Under the pieces are notes generated by a model. That model worked only from the letters and a program-made list of their open reading frames with translations. It was not told where the DNA came from and ran no database searches. A program made the position numbers and the translations under genes. DNA of 64,000 nt from Halomonas aestuarii (GTDB lineage Bacteria > Pseudomonadota > Gammaproteobacteria > Pseudomonadales > Halomonadaceae): contig NZ_CP018139.1 of assembly GCF_001886615.1 (NCBI RefSeq), positions 3,100,001 to 3,164,000 of the forward strand, read 5' to 3'. Positions 58,934 to 64,000 of the stretch are shown piece after piece (positions within the stretch are counted from its first letter, which is position 1; every line of letters begins with the position of its first letter).

Positions 58934-59692
58934 TCAAAGCTGTCGCCGCCAACGGCTTTCGATTGTCTCCAGCTCGGCTGGCCCATAGAGGGCCTGGGCG
59001 TGCCTACTGTAGTGGGCCCACAGCTGGTCCCCCATATCGTAGTGCCACCACTCGCTCGGCAAGTTGGTGAAACCCTGCTCGCGCATGGCGTCGAAGAGGC
59101 GGCGTCGGTTGTCGCGGGCCTGGCGCTGTCGGGCGTCCGGACGAGAAATTTCTTCCAGCGCGGCGGTGTGTGAAACCGGCACGGCCTCGTCGAACAGGGT
59201 GCCCATGTCCATTGGCAGCCCATCTGCATCGCTCAGGGTTACATCCACGGCACCGCCCGTGAGGTGGGGGCTCGGTGAGCTCGCTTCGCGACTGGGCACG
59301 GAGACGAATTCCCGCGTCCGTTCCAGCAGTGCCTCGTCGCCGAGTTCGGGATGGTGGGAATGGATGGCCTCCTGCAGCGTATCGAAAAGATACTGCTGTA
59401 CCCGCCAGGGTCGCCAGCCGTCCAGGACCACCAGCCCGTACTCCGCGGGCAGGGTGCGTGCCACCTTCAGCAGCCGCCGATAGACCCCTTCGCGGACATA
59501 GCATTCGTTGACCGCCCCGGGAATGTCCTGCTTGGCATAGACCGGGAAGATCCTGATCGGTGACGGTGCCAGGCTCAAGGGAACCAATGGCTCATCACTT
59601 CCCGTGATGGGGATGCGGCTCACCACCGACCAGTCGGGGTCGGGGTGGCGGTCGATGGGTGATGACGGGGAGCGGTTCACGACGGTCTCCAT
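58934..59692 (-). CDS. D-alanyl-D-alanine dipeptidase (VanX/DdpX family)
   Basis: This is a zinc peptidase of the M15D type, 252 residues. Zinc ligands are visible in SPHLTGGAVDVTL near residue 140 (SxHxxGxAxD) and EWWHYD near residue 215, where the catalytic Glu precedes the Trp-Trp-His. DGWRPWRVQQYLF carries the conserved arginine. No signal peptide is seen, so it is cytoplasmic. It begins 4 bases after the dctM stop in the same direction, so it belongs to the TRAP operon. Specificity for D-Ala-D-Ala is known for relatives but not shown here. Confidence 0.88.
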   Translation of the reverse strand: METVVNRSPSSPIDRHPDPDWSVVSRIPITGSDEPLVPLSLAPSPIRIFPVYAKQDIPGAVNECYVREGVYRRLLKVARTLPAEYGLVVLDGWRPWRVQQYLFDTLQEAIHSHHPELGDEALLERTREFVSVPSREASSPSPHLTGGAVDVTLSDADGLPMDMGTLFDEAVPVSHTAALEEISRPDARQRQARDNRRRLFDAMREQGFTNLPSEWWHYDMGDQLWAHYSRHAQALYGPAELETIESRWRRQL

Positions 59693-59696
59693 GGGG

Positions 59697-60974
59697 TCAG
59701 CCAAGCTGGGTCGGTAGCCAGAGGGTCAGGGAGGGAAAGAGGATCAGCAGGATCAGCACCAGGATCGCCGTCACGACGAACGGCCAGATGGTGCGAAACA
59801 GTGACGTGATCTCGAGCCGGCTCACCGCGGCCGCCACGAACACACAGGCGCCCATGGGCGGGGTGATCAGGGCAATGGTGATGTTGAGGGTGATGATGAT
59901 GCCCAGGTGCACCGGATCGATACCCGCCATCATGGCCACGGGAGAGAAGATCGGGGTCAGCAGCATCAGGGCCGAGACCTCCTCCATGAACATGCCGGTG
60001 ACGAAGGTGATCAGGCTCAACAGCAGCAGGATCACCACCGGCTGCTCGATGTAGGGGGCCAGCAGGGCCACGAACTCGTTGGGTACCTGGGCATAGGAGA
60101 GCAGCCAGCTGATGGTGGCCGAGGCGGCCATGATCAGGAAGATCGCCGAGGTCAGGCGCGTGGTGTCGACCATGGCCTTCCAGAAGTCGGCGATGCGCAG
60201 ATTGCCCTGCGCCAGGCCGCACAGCGCCACGTAGAGCGCCGTCAGGGCCCCGGATTCGGTGGGGGTGACAAAGCCCATGACGATCCCCGAGACGATGATG
60301 AACGGGGCCACCAGCGCCGGCAGTGCGCCCAGGGCCGTGACGGCCAGCTCCCGGCGCGAGGGCAGTCCGCCACGCTTTTCCAGTCCCTTGTGCCAGGCAT
60401 ACCAGGCGTTCATGCCCATGAACGCCAGGCCCAGCAGCAGGCCCGGGATCACCCCGGCGAGGAACAGGTCTCCGACCGAGGTGTTGGTCAGCGAGGCGTA
60501 GAGGATCATGAAGATGCTGGGCGGAATGATCGGCCCGATCAGCGAGCTGCCGGCCGTCAGGCCCGCGGCAAAGGCGGTGGAGTAGCCCTCCTTGCGCATG
60601 GGCGGCACGAGCAGCGAGCCCAGGGCCGAGGTGTCGGCGACCGCGGAGCCGTTCACACCGGCGAAGAAGATGCTGGAGACCACGTTGACATGGCCCATGC
60701 CGCCGCGCAGGTGGCCCACCAGCAGCTTGGCGAAGGCCATGAGTCGGTCCGTCAGCCGGGTCACGTTCATCAGGTTGCCGGCCAGGATGAACAGCGGGAT
60801 GGCCATCAGCGAGAAGGCGTTGATGCCGCCGAAGAACTGCTGAGGCATCATACGCGGGATCATGGCGGGGTCCACGAACATGAATCCCACCACCGCCGTG
60901 GCGAGCAGCGAGATGAACAGTGGCAAGCCCAGCAGGACGTGCACCAGGAAGACGGCCAGCATGGTCAAGGTCAT
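59697..60974 (-). CDS. dctM: TRAP transporter large permease subunit DctM
   Basis: This is the main membrane subunit of a tripartite sodium-coupled importer, 425 residues (normal length) from ATG 60974, which overlaps the dctQ stop (ATGA). Typical segments are LLGLPLFISLLATAVVGFMF, FSLMAIPLFILAGNLMN, SSIFFAGVNGSAVADTSALG and GLTAGSSLIGPIIPPSIFMI. About 12 hydrophobic helices are evident. It is immediately followed by the dipeptidase gene. Confidence 0.93.
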   Translation of the reverse strand: MTLTMLAVFLVHVLLGLPLFISLLATAVVGFMFVDPAMIPRMMPQQFFGGINAFSLMAIPLFILAGNLMNVTRLTDRLMAFAKLLVGHLRGGMGHVNVVSSIFFAGVNGSAVADTSALGSLLVPPMRKEGYSTAFAAGLTAGSSLIGPIIPPSIFMILYASLTNTSVGDLFLAGVIPGLLLGLAFMGMNAWYAWHKGLEKRGGLPSRRELAVTALGALPALVAPFIIVSGIVMGFVTPTESGALTALYVALCGLAQGNLRIADFWKAMVDTTRLTSAIFLIMAASATISWLLSYAQVPNEFVALLAPYIEQPVVILLLLSLITFVTGMFMEEVSALMLLTPIFSPVAMMAGIDPVHLGIIITLNITIALITPPMGACVFVAAAVSRLEITSLFRTIWPFVVTAILVLILLILFPSLTLWLPTQLG

Positions 60975-61462
60975 GCGGGGTCCTCCGTGAGCGTCTTGAG
61001 GGGGGCCGGACCATGCCAAAGGGCATGCCAGGCCAGCAGCGCGAAGCCGATCGGCACCGACAGCATGGGAATGGTCCTGCTGATTCCCAGCCCCTGGCTG
61101 GTGAACATCGAGACGGACATCGCATAGCGATAACTGAAGATGGCGGCGCCAACGGCAATGATAAGTGTGAGGAGCCACTGGTAGAGGTTGAGAAGGCGGC
61201 AGAGTTGGCCGGGAAGGAGCCGCTCGATCAGCGCGACACGCATGTGACCGCCCTCCACCCAGACGGCACCGGCACCGAGCAGCACGCTGCCGATGATCAG
61301 GAAGCGGGCCAGCTCGTCTGTCCAGATGGGCGCCCCGCCGGCCAGATAGCGCATGAACACGCCGAAGAGGATCACCGCCAGGTCGACGAGGAGCAGGCTG
61401 CTGGCAATCGTCAGGGACACGGACCGGCTGATGGCCAGCACGCGAGAATGAAAAAACGACAT
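60971..61462 (-). CDS. dctQ: TRAP transporter small permease subunit DctQ
   Basis: This is the small membrane subunit with four hydrophobic segments, 163 residues. VILFGVFMRYLAGGAPIWTDELARFLIIGS is represented by the conserved R-Y-x(6-8)-W-x-(D/E)-E-L-A core near residue 40. It is coupled to dctM by ATGA and separated from dctP by a strong hairpin. Confidence 0.9.
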   Translation of the reverse strand: MSFFHSRVLAISRSVSLTIASSLLLVDLAVILFGVFMRYLAGGAPIWTDELARFLIIGSVLLGAGAVWVEGGHMRVALIERLLPGQLCRLLNLYQWLLTLIIAVGAAIFSYRYAMSVSMFTSQGLGISRTIPMLSVPIGFALLAWHALWHGPAPLKTLTEDPA

Positions 61463-61482
61463 AGTGGGTGCTTTCTGTGATG

Positions 61483-61505
61483 GGGCAGGGGGAGGGCCCC
61501 TGCCC
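61483..61505 (-). terminator. Intercistronic hairpin between dctP and dctQ
   Basis: A 9-bp perfect stem GGGCAGGGG/CCCCTGCCC with a 5-base loop follows the dctP stop without a U-tract. As between phnD and phnC, it may raise binding-protein output over that of the permeases. Confidence 0.65.
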
Positions 61506-61536
61506 GAACTGCAGGACGTCTCAGTGACGGCGTGGC

Positions 61537-62571
61537 TTACTCGGCCAGGTGGGTCATCCCGGCATCCTTGAGCGCCATGTCGATGAAGGACGGATCAATG
61601 TCCTGCTCGCCGAGCCATTCCAGATAGGCCGGCTGGCCCTGCTCGCGGAACGCTGCCAGCTCTTCCTCGGAGGGCCGGATCACCTCCATGCCCTGTTCCT
61701 CGAGATAGGCGATGCGCTCGTCGACCCGGGTCTCGTTGTGCTCGCGGGCCATCTGGTTGGCCTCCTCGACGGCCCCCATGAAGGCCTCGCGCATTGCGTC
61801 GTCCCAACCGTCGATCATGGCACCGTTGCCGACCAGGAACTGGTCCGAGTACTGGATGTTGGCCAGCGTCAGGTAGTCCTGCACCTCGTAGAGGCTGCCC
61901 ATGATGATGTACATCGGCGGGTTCATCTGGCCATCAGCGACGCCTGTCTTCAGTGACATGTAGACCTCGGTCCAGGGGATCGGCGTGCCGGATGCCCCGA
62001 AGGCCTCGTACAGTGCCACCTGGCTGGGGTCCATCGCGCGAAAGCGCAGGCCCTCGAAGTCGCTGGGGGAGGAGATGGGCTTCTCGTCGTTGGTGAAGGC
62101 AAGGAAGCCGCCTTCCTCGACCACGGCCAGCAGCTCCACGCCGGTGCGCTCCCGCAGGGCATCCTCGACGGCCTGCCAGTAGTGGCCTTCATCGAAGAAG
62201 GTACGCGCCGATTCGAAATCATCGAAGAGGAAGGGGATGGCGCTCACGAACACCTCCGGCACCAGAGGTGACATGCCGGCGAAGGAGGCGATGTTCAGGC
62301 TGGGGGTGTTCATCGTCTGTTCCATCCGCTCCTGCTCCTCCCCCAGCATGCTGTTGGGATAGAGCTTGAGCTCGATCTCGCCTTCGGTCTTCTCCTCGAC
62401 CAGCTCCTTGAGGTTGGTGGCGAAGACGTGCACGGCATTCTTGTCGGGATCCGGCGCGCCGTTGTAGCTCAGGTTCACGGTGGTGGCGGCTTGCGCCTGG
62501 CTGGCCAGGGCACCCGCGGCCAGCACGGCGGCAGCGAGGGAGGAAACGGCAAAGGATCGAGTGGGGTTCAT
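61537..62571 (-). CDS. dctP: TRAP transporter substrate-binding protein DctP
   Basis: This is a periplasmic solute receptor, 344 residues. The signal peptide ends at LASQAQA near residue 29. DctP-family features are NMLGEEQERMEQTMN-like sequence near residue 75, the substrate-clamping arginine in GLRFRAMDPSQVALYEA near residue 175, and the segment TPIPWTEVYMSLKTGVADGQ. It is the first gene of the TRAP-dipeptidase operon. The ligand is probably a carboxylate. The linked dipeptidase suggests a D-Ala-containing dipeptide or related product. Confidence 0.92.
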   Translation of the reverse strand: MNPTRSFAVSSLAAAVLAAGALASQAQAATTVNLSYNGAPDPDKNAVHVFATNLKELVEEKTEGEIELKLYPNSMLGEEQERMEQTMNTPSLNIASFAGMSPLVPEVFVSAIPFLFDDFESARTFFDEGHYWQAVEDALRERTGVELLAVVEEGGFLAFTNDEKPISSPSDFEGLRFRAMDPSQVALYEAFGASGTPIPWTEVYMSLKTGVADGQMNPPMYIIMGSLYEVQDYLTLANIQYSDQFLVGNGAMIDGWDDAMREAFMGAVEEANQMAREHNETRVDERIAYLEEQGMEVIRPSEEELAAFREQGQPAYLEWLGEQDIDPSFIDMALKDAGMTHLAE

Positions 62572-62640
62572 GCTTGGACTCCGGTGGTTGTTGTTGGCGG
62601 AACTTCCGACCCGCTGGCCGGTGTATCAGCAGACTAGGCG

Positions 62641-62660
62641 TTGATACGTTGACTAATCAA
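62641..62660. promoter_or_regulatory. LysR-type operator upstream of dctP
   Basis: TTGATACGTTGACTAATCAA has symmetric TTGAT/ATCAA arms with a 10-bp spacer and includes the T-N11-A pattern of LysR-family sites. It lies 70-90 bp before dctP, in the 111-bp gap between it and the LysR gene. Confidence 0.5.
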
Positions 62661-62682
62661 ACCCGCTAGCGTTGCATTTATA

Positions 62683-63618
62683 TCAACACCCGGGATTCAT
62701 CAGACGCGGGGCGTCGGCATTGAAGAAGCGCATCCCGCGGCACAGGTGTTCCAGACAGGCCTTCGAGGCCACCGTGAGTTCGCGGCCAGTGAGGCTGACG
62801 ATCTGGGCGCGGGCATCGCGGAGCACGGGGTAGGCCATGGGGAGCACGGTGATGTCCCCCTGCTGGATCTCCTCGGCCACGGTCAGCTCGGGCATGAAGG
62901 TCACTCCGATGCCCGAACGCACGAAATTCTTCAGCACGGCCACCGAGTTGGTGTGCAGGCGGGCCTGCAGGAAGATGCGCTCCTGGTGGGCCACGGCATC
63001 GACCATCTGGCGCATGCCGAAGGGGTTGTCCATCAGGCCGATCGGCCATCGCACCAGGTCCTGCAGGGAGACCGGCCGTTGGAAACGGGCCAGCTCGTGG
63101 TCGGTGGGCACGATCAGGTCCAATGGCTGGCGCGTCTCGACATGGCAGGTCAGCATCGGGTCGACGGGGGGCGCATAGAGCAGCGCGAGCTCGACCTCGC
63201 GATCCTTGACCAGGGCCATGGCCTCATTGACCCCGGCCATCACCACCTCCAGCTCGATCCCCGGGTAGGTGGTCATGAAGGATTGCAGGGGGGCTGAGAT
63301 CAGGTCGGCGATGAAGCCCTCGCCCACCGCGATCCGAACCTGGCCGTTGACCAGCCCCTGCAGCGCCGACAGCCGGGAGATCACGGCGTCCTCCGCTGCC
63401 TGCTGGGCATGGTAATGGTCGACGAGCAGGCGTCCCGCCTCGGTCACCTTGATGCCCCCGGCATGGCGTTCCAGCAACCGGGTGTCGAGATGCTCCTCGA
63501 GACAGCGGATCTGTCGGCTGATGGCCGAAACGTCGATGCCGAGGTAGGTGGCCGCCTTGCGCAGTGAGCCGCGACGAATCACTTCGCTCAGGTAGGAGAG
63601 GGCGCGGGTGTTGAGCAT
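62683..63618 (-). CDS. LysR-family transcriptional regulator
   Basis: This is a 311-residue regulator with an N-terminal winged helix (GSLRKAATYLGIDVSAISRQ, residues 17-36) and a periplasmic-binding-like effector domain (VRIAVGEGFIADLISAPLQS and VEVALLYAPPVDP-like). It lies just upstream of dctP and in the same direction, so it likely controls the TRAP-dipeptidase operon. It may be cotranscribed into it. The effector is unknown. Confidence 0.88.
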   Translation of the reverse strand: MLNTRALSYLSEVIRRGSLRKAATYLGIDVSAISRQIRCLEEHLDTRLLERHAGGIKVTEAGRLLVDHYHAQQAAEDAVISRLSALQGLVNGQVRIAVGEGFIADLISAPLQSFMTTYPGIELEVVMAGVNEAMALVKDREVELALLYAPPVDPMLTCHVETRQPLDLIVPTDHELARFQRPVSLQDLVRWPIGLMDNPFGMRQMVDAVAHQERIFLQARLHTNSVAVLKNFVRSGIGVTFMPELTVAEEIQQGDITVLPMAYPVLRDARAQIVSLTGRELTVASKACLEHLCRGMRFFNADAPRLMNPGC

Positions 63619-63818
63619 CGGCCGAAGTGCCTTGTGTCGGTTGTTGATGGGACGCTGTCACCATACCTCGACAGGCGCGGCATCGCAGGGTCATCTCGAG
63701 CCTCAGGGAAGAAACCACCATCCTGGTGAGCGGCTTGGACATGGCACCGCGCGTGCCCGACGCCCCTGTCTTGGCTACACTGTGGCCCCCAGTCACCGCA
63801 GCAACCCGGGATCTTCCG

Positions 63819-64000
63819 ATGTCACACTACTACCGCCTGGTGGTTTCCTGTCCCGACCGCCTGGGCATCGTCGCCAGGGTCTCCAACTTCATCGCCGGGC
63901 ACGGCGGCTCCATCACCGAGGCGAGCCAGCACTCCGACCTGGAGGGCGGGCGCTTCTTCATGCGCTACGAGATCCTCGCCGACTCGGTGGGCATGCCGCC
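63819..64000 (+). CDS. purU: Formyltetrahydrofolate deformylase PurU (3' end outside window)
   Basis: The first 60 codons are visible. MSHYYRLVVSCPDRLGIVAR, then VSNFIAGHGGSITEASQHSD is the N-terminal ACT domain of PurU, which hydrolyses 10-formyl-THF to formate and THF and balances one-carbon pools. The formyl hydrolase domain lies beyond the window. The 200 bp upstream contain no gene. Confidence 0.85.
   Translation, partial: MSHYYRLVVSCPDRLGIVARVSNFIAGHGGSITEASQHSDLEGGRFFMRYEILADSVGMP

Overview
The window is a gap-free, GC-rich, gene-dense chromosomal segment with about 64 protein genes and two tRNA genes. Gene content and order suggest a halophilic gammaproteobacterium of the Halomonas type: purN-purM-AI-2E permease-hda, a phasin, ABC-type glycerol uptake, a TRAP transporter, compact ATGA-overlapped operons and acidic proteins. 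I see no phage, IS transposase, integrase or CRISPR array. The assignment rests on gene order and protein character only, because no database search was possible.

Layout. 1-3.6 kb: urea ABC transporter urtB(partial)CDE. 3.6-9.4 kb: urease operon ureDABCEFG behind a sigma-54 type promoter with an NtrC-like site about 110 bp upstream, then a tiny His-rich membrane protein. 9.6-15.4 kb: PLD-family protein, YihY/BrkB, YqhA, a spermidine-synthase-like protein, ArfB and a coiled-coil membrane protein. 15.5-20.9 kb: Mrp/ApbC, dcd, purN/purM, AI-2E permease, hda. 20.9-23.6 kb: lipoprotein, phasin, fumC. 23.7-27.9 kb: phnDCEE transporter and a histidine phosphatase. 27.9-32.1 kb: glpD, glpR, glpK. 32.2-32.4 kb: two identical tRNA-Val(GAC). 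32.5-35.9 kb: msrC and metNIQ, the latter preceded by a strong promoter, a SAM-II-like riboswitch and a terminator. 36-41 kb: ribE, NCS2 purine permease, apt, gpt, ung, upp. 41.4-49.3 kb: glycerol ABC transporter glpSTPQ-DUF2160-glpV and a second glpD. 49.4-56.3 kb: uraA, an XRE-cupin regulator, and the molybdenum cofactor operon mobA-mobB-moeA-moaCD(fusion)-moaE-moaA. 56.5-58.8 kb: a minimal H-NS-like protein, a REP/BIME palindrome and an RNase J-like nuclease. 58.9-63.6 kb: a TRAP transporter operon ending in a VanX/DdpX-type dipeptidase, plus a LysR regulator. 63.8 kb to the end: start of purU.

How the parts work together. Urea is imported by Urt and hydrolysed by the nickel urease assembled by UreDEFG, probably under nitrogen control. 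Glycerol is imported by GlpSTPQV, phosphorylated by GlpK and oxidised by one of two GlpD proteins. GlpR-like operators upstream of glpD, glpK and glpS suggest one regulon controlled by the locally encoded GlpR. MetNIQ imports methionine under apparent SAM control. NCS2 permeases plus Apt, Gpt and Upp form a base-salvage set.

The most notable non-coding signals are the SAM-II-like riboswitch (35728-35816, minus strand), the sigma-54/NtrC urease control region, and a recurrent pattern of short tandem repeats (12-25 bp) that begin at or just after gene 3' ends, several of them spanning the stop codon itself. The most notable protein-level observations are the MoaC-MoaD fusion, the operon pairing of a TRAP transporter with a D-Ala-D-Ala dipeptidase, and the H-NS-like protein whose DNA-binding domain is replaced by a short AT-hook-like tail.
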